A DNA stretch of 64,000 nt from Candidatus Omnitrophota bacterium (lineage in GTDB: Bacteria; Ratteibacteria; UBA8468; B48-G9; DTJG01): the NCBI GenBank assembly GCA_023818965.1, contig JAMWCD010000006.1, forward strand, positions 62,001-126,000. Reading direction: 5' to 3'. This document shows, piece after piece, positions 45,537 to 54,022 of the stretch (positions are counted from its first letter, which is position 1; every line of letters begins with the position of its first letter). A model generated the notes under the pieces. That model saw only the letters and a list, made by a program, of their open reading frames with translations. It searched no databases and was not told where the DNA came from. The translations under genes and the position numbers were made by a program.

Positions 45537-46628
45537 TTAAATAAGATTTTCTTTTCTCAGTTTTAAAAACATTCTTATCCTTCCAATCACCAGTCCACCA
45601 AAGCCGAAAATGATAAAAATTACCTGAATAAAATAACTGATTTTTGGTATTGTTGTCAAAAGCACAAAAATTCCAGTTCCCAGAAATATTGAAAGAATGA
45701 TTTTTATTTTTCCTTCCTTTAATTTTTTGAAAAACATTTTTCCCAAAACAATACAGGTGAATCCGCGACAGAGATACAACAGTGATAAATACATAATGAA
45801 AAATATTAATCCCAGTGGAGCTCCCACCACAGTAATCATCACCAGAATCAGTATTACTGGAGTAAGAATTAGAAGTAATAGCCCGGAGAAAAATATCCAT
45901 GCAGGGTTTTTTTCAATAATTTCTATTGTTTCATTGAGAACTCGTGGTGTTAATAAAATCATTAACAGAAATGGAAAACAAAGGCTCAAAAATGAATAAA
46001 GTTTTCTGAATTTTGAAGAAAGAAAAAACTGTGATTTTTGAGGTAACTGTGGTTGATAAACAAAATGACAGTGTTTCAGTACGTTCAAGGGAATTGCTGG
46101 TTTTTCTTTACTCTGCACAAACAAGGAATCCTGAATGTCAATGTTTTTTGAAAAGATAATGTTTTTTGTTTTTATATGCAAAATTCGATAATGACCTCCT
46201 ATTTGAGCATTTCTTGACCAGATTTTTGATACATTATCACATTGAACACTATCAGACATCACAATTTCAGGGGATACGATATTAACACTGCCGTTTACCC
46301 GCAATTTGTCAATAGTAAGGTTTCTTGCCAGAACCCTGAGATTACCTTTTATATTACCAGAAATTTTCACTGTATCTCCGGCAATATAGACATCCTTGTT
46401 TGAAGAACCATTGAAATTAATATTAATACCGAACATCGCAATATCTTCATACGAAGAACCTGAGAAATCCAGTTTGCTACCGATCACAATAAGATTATTC
46501 AAAAAATTTCTTTGCATTTTTATGTTTTTACCTGACAGAAAATCTTCTGAGCCAAAATCAACCTGGGCTCTGATGTTGCCACAAAAGGTAAAACAAATGA
46601 AAACAATAAGGAAAATAATTTTTTTCAT
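45537..46628 (-). CDS. Exported beta-helix/membrane protein of unknown function
   Basis: 363 residues. A signal peptide (residues ~1-21) is followed by ~130 residues of short beta repeats (…LDFSGSSYEDIAMFG…DVYIAGDTVKISGNIKGNLRVLA) like the polymer-forming bactofilin-type right-handed helix, then, after residue ~210, about four membrane helices. The combination of an exported bactofilin-like domain and a C-terminal membrane domain recurs in bacterial genomes, but its role is unknown. The gene overlaps the GNAT gene as ATGA. Confidence 0.7.
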   Translation of the reverse strand: MKKIIFLIVFICFTFCGNIRAQVDFGSEDFLSGKNIKMQRNFLNNLIVIGSKLDFSGSSYEDIAMFGININFNGSSNKDVYIAGDTVKISGNIKGNLRVLARNLTIDKLRVNGSVNIVSPEIVMSDSVQCDNVSKIWSRNAQIGGHYRILHIKTKNIIFSKNIDIQDSLFVQSKEKPAIPLNVLKHCHFVYQPQLPQKSQFFLSSKFRKLYSFLSLCFPFLLMILLTPRVLNETIEIIEKNPAWIFFSGLLLLILTPVILILVMITVVGAPLGLIFFIMYLSLLYLCRGFTCIVLGKMFFKKLKEGKIKIILSIFLGTGIFVLLTTIPKISYFIQVIFIIFGFGGLVIGRIRMFLKLRKENLI

Positions 46629-47086
46629 AGTTTTTTTATCAAAGGAATTTCATCACATCTCGGGAATTTTGGACAATTGATACAGTCAAACCATATTTTA
46701 TGGGGAAGCTTTGTTTTTTCTGTTCTGATGAAACCAAATTTTTCAAAAAATTCAGGGACATATGTTAATACAAAAACCCTTTTAATGCCTATTTTTTTTG
46801 CTTCTTCAAGTAATTTTTCAACCAGTTGTGTACCGAGTCCCTTTTTTTGTTTTGAATTTTTTATCGCCACAGACCTGATTTCTCCGAGGTCTTTCCAGAT
46901 TATTTTTAAAGCTCCACAACCAAGAATTTTTCCCTTATCATCGGTGAGAACAAAAAAATTTCTCAGGTTTTCAAATACCTGGTTTATGGAAACAGGCAGC
47001 ATTTTACCTTTGCGTGCGTGTTCGTTAATCAGATTTTTTATTTGATATGCGTCATCCATTACTGCTGGTCTGATATTAATTTTCAT
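46625..47086 (-). CDS. GNAT N-acetyltransferase, short ArgA-like
   Basis: 153 residues. The acetyl-CoA loop is in SVAIKNSKQKKGLGTQLVEKLL; the C terminus has the Cys/Pro-rich signature of short N-acetylglutamate synthases (TYVPEFFEKFGF, LPHKIW, DCINCPKFPRCDE). It probably acetylates glutamate to start arginine synthesis, which fits argG two genes downstream. Other GNAT substrates remain possible. Confidence 0.78.
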   Translation of the reverse strand: MKINIRPAVMDDAYQIKNLINEHARKGKMLPVSINQVFENLRNFFVLTDDKGKILGCGALKIIWKDLGEIRSVAIKNSKQKKGLGTQLVEKLLEEAKKIGIKRVFVLTYVPEFFEKFGFIRTEKTKLPHKIWFDCINCPKFPRCDEIPLIKKL

Positions 47087-47690
47087 TTATGATGACCCTC
47101 CTTCCTTTTATAAAAATTTTGTTTTCACTAATTAATTTTATTGCCAGTGGATAGATGATATGTTCTTTTTCCTGTATTCTCTGGTGTAAGGATTTAGGAG
47201 TATCATCATCAAGCACAGGTACAACTGCCTGAAGGATGATGGGACCTGTATCAATCTCTTCTTCAACAAAATGAACCGTGCAGCCAGTGAACCTTACTCC
47301 ATAATCAAGTGCTTGTTTCCAAGCTTGTAGTCCCCGAAAAGATGGAAGAAGGGATGGATGGATGTTAATAATTTTACCCCTGTAAGCATTAAAAAATTCT
47401 TTTTTGATGACCCTCATAAACCCTGCAAGACAAACAAGTTCAACTCCATGTTTTTTTAAACATTCAACATACTTTTTTTCCTGATTTTTCTCCAGAAATG
47501 TTTTATACTTGCCTGGTTCAATATACTCTGATGGAATATGCCAATCACGAGCAATTTTCAGTGCATAAGCATCAGGATTGTCACTTATTACAACGCCAAT
47601 CTTTACATTGAGAAAACCTGAATTAATGTGATTAATAATTGCTTGAAGATTACTGCCTTTGCCCGACGCAAGTACTCCTATGATAAACAT
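47076..47690 (-). CDS. purN: Phosphoribosylglycinamide formyltransferase
   Basis: 204 residues. LASGKGSNLQAII (residues ~7-19), the catalytic NIHPSLLPSFRG (residues ~108-119) and VHFVEEEIDTGPI. It transfers formyl from 10-formyl-THF in purine synthesis. It overlaps the GNAT gene by 11 bp and the MerR gene by 13 bp. Confidence 0.95.
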   Translation of the reverse strand: MFIIGVLASGKGSNLQAIINHINSGFLNVKIGVVISDNPDAYALKIARDWHIPSEYIEPGKYKTFLEKNQEKKYVECLKKHGVELVCLAGFMRVIKKEFFNAYRGKIINIHPSLLPSFRGLQAWKQALDYGVRFTGCTVHFVEEEIDTGPIILQAVVPVLDDDTPKSLHQRIQEKEHIIYPLAIKLISENKIFIKGRRVIINEN

Positions 47691-48004
47691 TTTTCAATCT
47701 CCTTTAATCTTTTCAAAATCTTTTTCAAAAAATCTGAGTAATACTGCTGCTGAACTTTTTCTTTTTTATAGACATCGCGAAATTTTATTTTCACTCCCTT
47801 GATTTTGTAACCATCACTATAAAGAAGTTTCTGAATGTGTTTGATTTTTTCAATGTCCTTTTCACAATAAATGCGTCTACCGTGCATATCTCGCTGAATT
47901 TTGAGAAAAGGAAACTGGGTTTCCCAGTAACGAAGAATATGCTCTGCAATGCCTGTCATTTGAGATACTTCACTGATACTGTAAAAACGACCATGTTCAT
48001 TCAT
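47678..48004 (-). CDS. MerR-family transcription regulator
   Basis: 108 residues. Residues 8-75 form the MerR winged helix (YSISEVSQMTGIAEHILRYWETQF...GRRIY), the type found in small MerR_1 proteins beside plsX, gpsA or ihf genes. There is no C-terminal effector domain beyond a short helix. Its targets are unknown; being inside the operon it may regulate it. Confidence 0.88.
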   Translation of the reverse strand: MNEHGRFYSISEVSQMTGIAEHILRYWETQFPFLKIQRDMHGRRIYCEKDIEKIKHIQKLLYSDGYKIKGVKIKFRDVYKKEKVQQQYYSDFLKKILKRLKEIEKCLS

Positions 48005-48980
48005 CTTTTAATCGCCTTGTCATTAAATTTATAATTTCATCACAAACACGAGAATTTTGATGAATGATCCTGTATACCGCAGAAGCAATAGGAAGTTCAA
48101 TATTATATTTTCTTGAAATATTCATAATTGCCTTTGATGCATAAATTCCCTCAACAACCATTTTTGTACTGGCAAGAAACTCCTGTTTTTTCCCCATTGC
48201 CACTGCCTGTCCAAACCGATGATTTCTACTTGCAGGACTGAACGATGTTGTGATGAGGTCCCCGATGCCAGCCAGTCCCCAGAATGTTTCTTCTTTTGCT
48301 CCGAATAGTGTACCAAAATTTTTCATTTCCTTGATACTTCTTGTAAGATATGATGCTTTTGCATTGTTTCCGAGTTCAAGAACATCAATAATTCCTGCAC
48401 CTATTGCAAGAATATTTTTATATCCGCCACAAATTTCAACACCGCACACGTCAGTGCTTGTATAAAGTCGCATGGTTTTCGATGAGAACATATGTTGAAA
48501 TTTCTGTGCAAGTATTTTATCATTTGATGCTACAACGGCTGCTGTTGGCTTTCCTGCTGCAACCTCTGAAGCAATCGTTGGACCCGAAATGACAGCAAAC
48601 CGGCATTGCCCGAATTCATTGATGAGAATTTCTGACATTCTCATTCCTGTCTCTGTTTCCAGTCCTTTTGTTCCTATCAAAAACAGATGTTTGTCTTTAT
48701 TGTAAAACGGTTTCATTCTTTTTAAAATACTTCTGAAATATTGTGAAGGTACTGTGATGATCAGAATATCATTTGTACAAACATATGAAATTTCATCTGT
48801 TATCATTACACTTTCTGGTATTTTGAAGTCAGGAAGAAATTCAGGGTTTTCCCTTTTTTCTCTGAGTATTTTCGCATAATCAGGAAAATTTTCCCACAGT
48901 GTTACCTGAAATTTTTCTGAAAACAAAATTGACAGGGCTGTACCCCATCCACCTGCTCCAATAATACCTATTTTTTCCAT
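47997..48980 (-). CDS. gpsA: Glycerol-3-phosphate dehydrogenase [NAD(P)+]
   Basis: 327 residues. N-terminal GAGGWGTALS (residues 7-16), TKGLE, SGPTIASEVAAGKPTA, and GYKNILAIGAGI with the catalytic Lys in the middle. It makes sn-glycerol-3-phosphate for phospholipids, which plsY, overlapping by 13 bp upstream, then acylates. Confidence 0.95.
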   Translation of the reverse strand: MEKIGIIGAGGWGTALSILFSEKFQVTLWENFPDYAKILREKRENPEFLPDFKIPESVMITDEISYVCTNDILIITVPSQYFRSILKRMKPFYNKDKHLFLIGTKGLETETGMRMSEILINEFGQCRFAVISGPTIASEVAAGKPTAAVVASNDKILAQKFQHMFSSKTMRLYTSTDVCGVEICGGYKNILAIGAGIIDVLELGNNAKASYLTRSIKEMKNFGTLFGAKEETFWGLAGIGDLITTSFSPASRNHRFGQAVAMGKKQEFLASTKMVVEGIYASKAIMNISRKYNIELPIASAVYRIIHQNSRVCDEIINLMTRRLKDE

Positions 48981-49579
48981 AACATAAACCTGTTTTCCTT
49001 TCCAGAAACAAGTCGTTTGATATTTTCTTTATGGGCAACAATTATGACAGTTGAAATCACAGTTGTTGCAACAGTGAAAATTAAATTTTTTTGCAGAAAA
49101 TAAGTGAGAAATGGTAATGCAGTTGCTGCTGTCATTGATGCCAGTGATACATAACCTGTGGAAAGAAAAATAAAAAGCCAGATAAAAAATGAAATGATTG
49201 CCTCCTTTGGTAAGATACCAAGAATCACTCCAAAACTGCAGTTTACTGCTTTTCCTCCTTTGCCCCTGAGGAAAATAGAGAATTTACTCCCGAGTATGGT
49301 GGCAATACCAGTAGAAATTAACAGATATTCTTCAGTATTTGTACCATATGCCATTTTCAGTAAAATGATGGGCAATGCACCCTTAAATACATCAAGTATG
49401 AAAGTAAAAATTCCGGGTACTGGACCCAGCACCCGGAATACATTTGTTGCTCCAATATTACCACTTCCCTTTGTTCTGATATCTATGCCATAAAAATATT
49501 TACTGATCCAGTAGCCCCATACCAGGCTACCTGAGAGATAACCGGCTATACCCCAGCATAAAATCAGAAAAAATGGCAC
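48968..49579 (-). CDS. plsY: Glycerol-3-phosphate acyltransferase PlsY
   Basis: 203 residues, about five membrane segments. Family motifs: GSGNIGATNVFR, the GKGGKAVNCSFG loop and VAHKENIKRL. It transfers acyl phosphate to glycerol-3-phosphate. The start is GTG 49579 with no obvious ribosome binding site; no in-frame ATG lies upstream. Confidence 0.93.
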   Translation of the reverse strand: MPFFLILCWGIAGYLSGSLVWGYWISKYFYGIDIRTKGSGNIGATNVFRVLGPVPGIFTFILDVFKGALPIILLKMAYGTNTEEYLLISTGIATILGSKFSIFLRGKGGKAVNCSFGVILGILPKEAIISFFIWLFIFLSTGYVSLASMTAATALPFLTYFLQKNLIFTVATTVISTVIIVAHKENIKRLVSGKENRFMLWKK

Positions 49580-49600
49580 GGCTCATATGCCTGCAAATGG

Positions 49601-50230
49601 TTATTGAAGACCGAGCAATTCCTTTGCCTTGTCAACCGCACTACCAGCATCAGGAGCATATCCATCAGCACCAATTTCATCGGCATATGCTTGAGTTACA
49701 GGTGCTCCACCGATAATCACCTTTACTTTATCCCTGATGCCTTCAGCCTTTAGTTTCTCAATGACATCCTTCATTGCAGGCATAGTGGTTGTTAGAAGAG
49801 CAGAAAGTCCGATTAACTGAGCACCGTTCTTTGCAGCCTCAACAAATTTCTCTTCAGGAACATCAATACCAAGATCCATAACTTCAAAGCCTGCGCCCTT
49901 CCACATCATAGAAACAAGGTTTTTTCCGATATCATGAAGGTCGCCCTTCACGGTACCGATAGCAACCTTTGCCAGAGATTTTATACCTGCTTTTATAATT
50001 TCTGGCTGAAGAATTGCCATTGCCTGATTCATTGCCCTTGCTGCAATCAAAACCTCAGGTACATAAAACTCATTATTTTTAAATTTCACTCCTACAACAT
50101 TCATTCCTGCAATCAACCCTTCATTCAATATTTTATCAACAGCAATGTTTTCAGCCAGAGCTTTTGTAACCAGCTCAGTAGCTTTTTTTGCATCTCCTCT
50201 TATAATTGCCTGCTTAATTTCTTCCAGCAT
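49601..50230 (-). CDS. Corrinoid-binding methyltransferase protein (MtbC/MtmC type)
   Basis: 209 residues. The N-terminal ~85 residues are the helical cap of corrinoid proteins. The C-terminal Rossmann-like domain carries the cobalt-ligand motif D-x-H-D-x2-G in GDLHDIGKN (residues ~103-111). Such proteins shuttle methyl groups between a substrate-specific methyltransferase and a second one of the MtaA/URO-D type; a URO-D-like protein is encoded at 12295-13623. No substrate methyltransferase is nearby. GGAGGAG precedes the ATG. It is first in a long minus-strand operon. Confidence 0.9.
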   Translation of the reverse strand: MLEEIKQAIIRGDAKKATELVTKALAENIAVDKILNEGLIAGMNVVGVKFKNNEFYVPEVLIAARAMNQAMAILQPEIIKAGIKSLAKVAIGTVKGDLHDIGKNLVSMMWKGAGFEVMDLGIDVPEEKFVEAAKNGAQLIGLSALLTTTMPAMKDVIEKLKAEGIRDKVKVIIGGAPVTQAYADEIGADGYAPDAGSAVDKAKELLGLQ

Positions 50231-50271
50231 TCACTCCTCCTTGGTTAGGTAAAAAATTTTTATTACTGAAT

Positions 50272-50300
50272 TTTATACAGCAGATTGAAAAGTTTGTCAA
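50272..50300 (-). promoter_or_regulatory. Near-consensus promoter of the 50230-34639 operon
   Basis: On the minus strand TTGACA (50300-50295), 17-bp spacer, TATAAA (50277-50272). This is the best promoter in the window. It drives the corrinoid gene and, since no terminator is seen, perhaps the whole run down to the frameshifted kinase. It overlaps the divergent tRNA promoter. Confidence 0.7.
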
Positions 50301-50312
50301 GTTTTCTATAAT
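50285..50312 (+). promoter_or_regulatory. Promoter of tRNA-Val
   Basis: TTGAAA at 50285-50290, 16-bp spacer, TATAAT at 50307-50312; start expected near 50319, about 19 bases before the tRNA. Its -35 lies inside the spacer of the opposite promoter, so the two polymerases should exclude each other. Confidence 0.55.
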
Positions 50313-50337
50313 GTGTAAAATATTACATACCAGCAAA

Positions 50338-50411
50338 AGGCGGTTAGCTCAGTCGGCAAGAGCGCTTCCCTTACAAGGAAGAGGTCGTGGGTTCGATTCC
50401 CTCACCGCCTA
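50338..50411 (+). tRNA. tRNA-Val (anticodon TAC)
   Basis: 74 bases fold as a tRNA. The acceptor AGGCGGT pairs fully with ACCGCCT, the D arm starts TAGCTCAG, the anticodon stem is CTTCC/GGAAG with loop CTTACAA (TAC), and the T loop is TTCGATT. The T stem has one T-T mismatch. The CCA end is not encoded (the genome has CCC after the discriminator A). It reads GUA and probably other Val codons. Confidence 0.95.
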
Positions 50412-50443
50412 CCCATTCACATTCTTATGGCTTATTCAATAAG

Positions 50444-50473
50444 TGGTTTCTTGTTTCATGATGACTGAAACCA
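50444..50473 (+). promoter_or_regulatory. Inverted repeat in the dnaK leader
   Basis: TGGTTTC (50444-50450) and GAAACCA (50467-50473), 7-bp arms with a 16-base loop, between tRNA-Val and dnaK. It is not the CIRCE sequence and lacks a T tail. It may be a regulator site or an RNA hairpin. No separate dnaK promoter was recognised, so read-through from the tRNA promoter is possible. Confidence 0.3.
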
Positions 50474-50537
50474 GAGACAAAAAACAGGCATCTAAAAGAC
50501 AAGAAAAACAAAAAAGTTTTTATAAAAGGAGAAAAAA

Positions 50538-52409
50538 ATGGAAAAAATTATTGGCATTGACCTTGGAACAAGTAACTCTGCAGCAGCCATCATGGAAGGC
50601 GGGAAAATTGTTGTAATACCGAGTGCAGAGGGCACTACCATTGTTGGTGGTAAAGCATTTCCATCATATGTTGCATTTACCAAAGATGGCCAGGTTCTTG
50701 TTGGAGAACCAGCAAGGCGACAGGCAGCAGTAAATCCTGAACGAACAATTTTTGCAGCAAAAAGGAAAATGGGAACAGATTTTAAGTATTACATTGATGG
50801 TAAGGCATACACACCACAGCAGATTTCTGCCTTCATCCTTCAAAAAATAAAAAAGGATGCTGAAAGTTTTCTCGGCTATCCCATCACCAAGGCTGTGATC
50901 ACTGTGCCTGCATATTTCAATGATAACCAGAGGCAGGCAACCAAAGATGCAGGGACAATTGCTGGTCTTGAGGTTGTGAGATTGATTAATGAACCAACCG
51001 CTGCTGCCTTTGCATATGGTCTTGATAAACTTAACCAGGAACTGAAGATTATGGTTTTTGACCTTGGTGCTGGAACTCTTGATGTCACAATTATGGAAAT
51101 GATGGGTGGAGGTGTTTTTAAGGTTATTGCAACCAGTGGTGATACCCAGCTTGGTGGAACTGATATGGATCAGGATCTGATTGATTACATTGTCAAAGAA
51201 TTTAAGATGCAAACAGGCATTGACCTTACAAATGACAAAATGGCAATGCAGAGAATTAGAGAAGCAGCAGAAAAAGCAAAAATAGAACTTTCTTCAACCC
51301 TTGAAACAGAAATCAATTTACCCTTTATTACTGCCACTGATAAAGGGCCACAGCATCTTTCAATGAAAATCAGAAGGGCTCAACTGGAAGAACTTGTCAG
51401 GGCAAGGGTTGAAAAATGCCGTGGTCCGATGGAACAGGCACTCGCAGATGCAAAACTTTCACCATCACAGATTGATAAAATCATTCTCGTCGGTGGTCCG
51501 ACAAGGATGCCGATTGTTCAAAAATTCATTGAGGACTTCATGGGTAAAAAACCTGAAAGAGGGATTGACCCGATGGAATGTGTTGCCATGGGTGCTGCGA
51601 TACAGGGTGCAATCCTTGCAGGAGAACTAAAGGATAAGGATATCCTTTTGCTTGATGTAACACCACTTTCTCTCGGTGTTGAAACACTTGGTGGAGTATT
51701 TACAAAAATTATTGAAAGAAATACGACAATTCCCACAAAAAAAAGTCAAATATTTACAACAGCAGCAGATAATCAAACATCTGTTGAAATCCATGTGTTA
51801 CAGGGCGAACGACCTTTGGCTGCGCATAACACAAGTTTGGGAAGATTTCATCTTGATGGTATTCCACCAGCACCAAGAGGTGTCCCTCAAATTGAGGTGA
51901 CATTTGATATTGATTCAAATGGAATTCTTTCTGTTACAGCAAAAGACCTTGCAACGAAAAAAGAACAGTCAATTCGTATCACTGCTTCAAAGAAATTGAC
52001 CAAAGAAGAGATTGACAGAATGATTAAGGAGGCAGAACAGTTTGCAGAACAGGACAGAAAACAGAAAGAACTTGTAGAACTATGTAATCAGGCAGATGCT
52101 CTTGCTTATAGTGTGGAGAAAACCTTGAAAGAACATGGAGACAAGATTTCTGAAAGCGAAAAGAATGCTGCGAATGAAAAAATTTCTGCATTGAGAAAAG
52201 CAATTGAGTCAAGGAATGAAACAGAGATCCGTTCACTAATGCAGGAAGTTGAACAACTTTCTCATAAGATCGCAGAAATTCTTTATAAACAATCAGCACA
52301 ATCACAGACAAATACGCAATCAACTTCTTCTCAGTCAGAGCCACAGACAGAGCAAAAAGAAAAGAAGGTTGTTGATGCTGATTATCGGGAAGTAGACGAA
52401 AATAAGTGA
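50538..52409 (+). CDS. dnaK: Molecular chaperone DnaK (Hsp70)
   Basis: 623 residues. Nucleotide-binding domain signatures: IDLGTSNSA near the N terminus, [11 protein letters not shown], and VGGPTRMP. The substrate domain follows ([13 protein letters not shown]...) and then the helical lid. The tail is short, polar and ends [13 protein letters not shown]. grpE and dnaJ are not adjacent. AAAAGGAG precedes the ATG. The gene is followed by the only strong intrinsic terminator in the window. Confidence 0.97.
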   Translation: MEKIIGIDLGTSNSAAAIMEGGKIVVIPSAEGTTIVGGKAFPSYVAFTKDGQVLVGEPARRQAAVNPERTIFAAKRKMGTDFKYYIDGKAYTPQQISAFILQKIKKDAESFLGYPITKAVITVPAYFNDNQRQATKDAGTIAGLEVVRLINEPTAAAFAYGLDKLNQELKIMVFDLGAGTLDVTIMEMMGGGVFKVIATSGDTQLGGTDMDQDLIDYIVKEFKMQTGIDLTNDKMAMQRIREAAEKAKIELSSTLETEINLPFITATDKGPQHLSMKIRRAQLEELVRARVEKCRGPMEQALADAKLSPSQIDKIILVGGPTRMPIVQKFIEDFMGKKPERGIDPMECVAMGAAIQGAILAGELKDKDILLLDVTPLSLGVETLGGVFTKIIERNTTIPTKKSQIFTTAADNQTSVEIHVLQGERPLAAHNTSLGRFHLDGIPPAPRGVPQIEVTFDIDSNGILSVTAKDLATKKEQSIRITASKKLTKEEIDRMIKEAEQFAEQDRKQKELVELCNQADALAYSVEKTLKEHGDKISESEKNAANEKISALRKAIESRNETEIRSLMQEVEQLSHKIAEILYKQSAQSQTNTQSTSSQSEPQTEQKEKKVVDADYREVDENK

Positions 52410-52425
52410 TTTTTGGAGGTTTTTG

Positions 52426-52462
52426 AAAAGCAGGTGCAGTTGTTTTGTTGCACCTGCTTTTT
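52426..52462 (+). terminator. Rho-independent terminator of dnaK
   Basis: Stem AAAAGCAGGTGCA / TGCACCTGCTTTT (13 bp, 9 of them with strong pairing) with a 10-base loop and a run of T at 52458-52462. It directly abuts copy B of the 150-bp repeat. Confidence 0.9.
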
Positions 52463-52612
52463 ATACTAATTTGCCGTCAAAATTGTAGGAATACCGAATT
52501 GAGTTTGTCAGAGAGCAAGGCGGCAAGGAGAAGGCAACGAGGCATACTGATGTATGTTGAAAAATCCGACGACGCAGCCAACGATGCTATATGGGTGAAA
52601 TCAAGTCGGTAT
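52463..52612 (+). repeat. 150-bp dispersed repeat, copy B
   Basis: Matches the reverse complement of 10193-10342 (7 mismatches, no gaps). The 122-bp core (52491-52612) is bounded by ATACCGAATTGA and TCAAGTCGGTAT, the second with one mismatch to a perfect inverted repeat. The core reads open in one frame, which yields short Arg/Ala/Asp-rich peptides; changes between the copies alter the peptide freely, so it is probably not coding. It lies between the dnaK terminator and the purM promoter. Confidence 0.85.
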
Positions 52613-52631
52613 TATTTTTTTATGGTTTTGA

Positions 52632-52640
52632 TGCTATAAT
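52632..52640 (+). promoter_or_regulatory. Extended -10 promoter of purM
   Basis: TGCTATAAT, a full extended -10, 20 bp after the end of repeat copy B. The -35 position (about 52612-52617) falls on the repeat boundary and is poor. Start expected near 52647, about 20 bases before the AGGAG site. Confidence 0.5.
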
Positions 52641-52668
52641 AAAATCAAAACATGACCAGAAGGAGAAT

Positions 52669-53709
52669 ATGGTTACTTATAAAAAAGCAGGCGTAAATGA
52701 TCAGAAGGCAAATGAATTTGTCAGTATCATCAGACAGCAAATAAAAAATACACATTTTTATAAAAAGTTTTCTGTTGATGTTGGATTTTTTGGAGCTTTT
52801 GTACCTTTGCAAAAGTTGCGTAAAAAAAGTTATATTGTTGCATCCTGTGATGGTGTTGGTACAAAAATTCTTATTGCAAAAGCACTTGAAAAATATGATA
52901 CGATTGGCATTGACCTGGTGGCAATGAACTGTAATGATGTTGCGGTATGTGGTGCAAAGCCATTGTTTTTTCTTGATTATCTTGCGGTCGGGAAATTAAA
53001 TCTTGAAAGAGAAAGAAAACTTGTTGAGGGTATTATTAAAGGTTGTGAAATTGCAGGATGTCCTCTTGTTGGCGGTGAGACAGCCCAGATGCCTGATGTA
53101 TATCGTGAAGATGATTTTGATCTTGCAGGTTTTTGTGCCGGAATTGTGGAAAAGGATAACATCCTCGGTCCATCAAAAATTAGGAAAGATGATGTTATTA
53201 TTGGAATTGCTTCAAATGGGTTGCATTCAAATGGTTTTTCACTTGTGAGGAAAACTTTGCTTTCAGGAAGAGGCGTTAAGAGAATTTTAAGCAGTTATCA
53301 TGTTTCGCTTGGTCGTTCTCTTGGAGAAGAATTGCTAAGACCTACATACATTTATTCTCCTGTGGTTTCAAAACTTGCAGAAAAAAAGTTGATTCATGCA
53401 GCCGCACATATTACAGGTGGTGGAATTCCTGGGAATCTTGGCAGGGTTCTGCCTGAAAATATGGATGCAGAAATTTATCTTAATTCATGGCAGGTTCCTG
53501 TAATATTTGAGATGATACAGAAATGTGGCAATATCGAAACAAAAGAAATGTTCAATGTGTTTAATATGGGATTAGGAATGATGCTTGTTGTTTCTGAAAA
53601 AAATGTAGAAATCGTAAAAACCATTGTTCAAAAAGAAGGTTTTAGACCTTTTTTAGTTGGCGCACTAAAGAATGGTAAGGGCAGGGTCTTATTAAAAAAG
53701 TCAAACTAA
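52669..53709 (+). CDS. purM: Phosphoribosylformylglycinamidine cyclo-ligase (AIR synthetase)
   Basis: 346 residues from the ATG at 52669, chosen for its AAGGAG and normal family length; an in-frame ATG at 52591 lies inside the repeat and upstream of the promoter. Landmarks: the SCDGVGTK ATP/metal loop, AMNCNDVAVCGAKPLFFLDY, GGETAQMPDVY, and HITGGGIPGNLGRVLP. It closes the imidazole ring in purine synthesis. It starts a plus-strand run that continues to the window end. Confidence 0.95.
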   Translation: MVTYKKAGVNDQKANEFVSIIRQQIKNTHFYKKFSVDVGFFGAFVPLQKLRKKSYIVASCDGVGTKILIAKALEKYDTIGIDLVAMNCNDVAVCGAKPLFFLDYLAVGKLNLERERKLVEGIIKGCEIAGCPLVGGETAQMPDVYREDDFDLAGFCAGIVEKDNILGPSKIRKDDVIIGIASNGLHSNGFSLVRKTLLSGRGVKRILSSYHVSLGRSLGEELLRPTYIYSPVVSKLAEKKLIHAAAHITGGGIPGNLGRVLPENMDAEIYLNSWQVPVIFEMIQKCGNIETKEMFNVFNMGLGMMLVVSEKNVEIVKTIVQKEGFRPFLVGALKNGKGRVLLKKSN

Positions 53710-53734
53710 CCGATCTTATCAAAGAGGAGGAAAG

Positions 53735-54022
53735 ATGACCGAGAAAAAAAATCCTATTTACAAAGTACTTGCTCTTGGTATTGCCTCTCTGTCTCTTGCA
53801 GGAAAAAAAGGAAAGGAAATTCTGGATAGCCTTGAGAAGGAAATAAAAGAAAAGAATCTGGAAGAAAAGATAGAAAAAAGATTTACAGACGTCATTGAAA
53901 AAATGGCAGAGATAAAAAATGTGAAAAAGGAAAAAATTGCAGAGTTTTTTGGAGTTGCCACAAAAGAAGAGATAGAGAAACTAAAAAAAGAAATTGAGAA
54001 TTTCAAGCATGATAAACAATGA
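53735..54022 (+). CDS. Small phasin-like coiled-coil protein
   Basis: 95 residues. A short non-polar N-terminal stretch (residues ~8-22) is followed by a highly charged Lys/Glu helix, predicted coiled coil. It resembles small phasin-family proteins found next to ubiB; no polyhydroxyalkanoate gene is in the window, so the role is open. GAGGAGG precedes the ATG; the stop overlaps ubiB as ATGA. Confidence 0.65.
   Translation: MTEKKNPIYKVLALGIASLSLAGKKGKEILDSLEKEIKEKNLEEKIEKRFTDVIEKMAEIKNVKKEKIAEFFGVATKEEIEKLKKEIENFKHDKQ

Noticed and set aside
50412-50537. CIRCE heat-shock operator before dnaK
   Set aside because: The TTAGCACTC-N9-GAGTGCTAA sequence is not present; only a different 7-bp inverted repeat is seen.
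52445-52639. Open reading frame through repeat copy B (short Arg/Ala/Asp-rich peptide)
   Set aside because: It lies within the terminator and the repeat, has no ribosome binding site, and the differences from copy A change the peptide without restraint.
52591-52668. N-terminal extension of PurM from an ATG inside the repeat
   Set aside because: It lies upstream of the extended -10 promoter, has no ribosome binding site and exceeds family length; the ATG at 52669 has AAGGAG.
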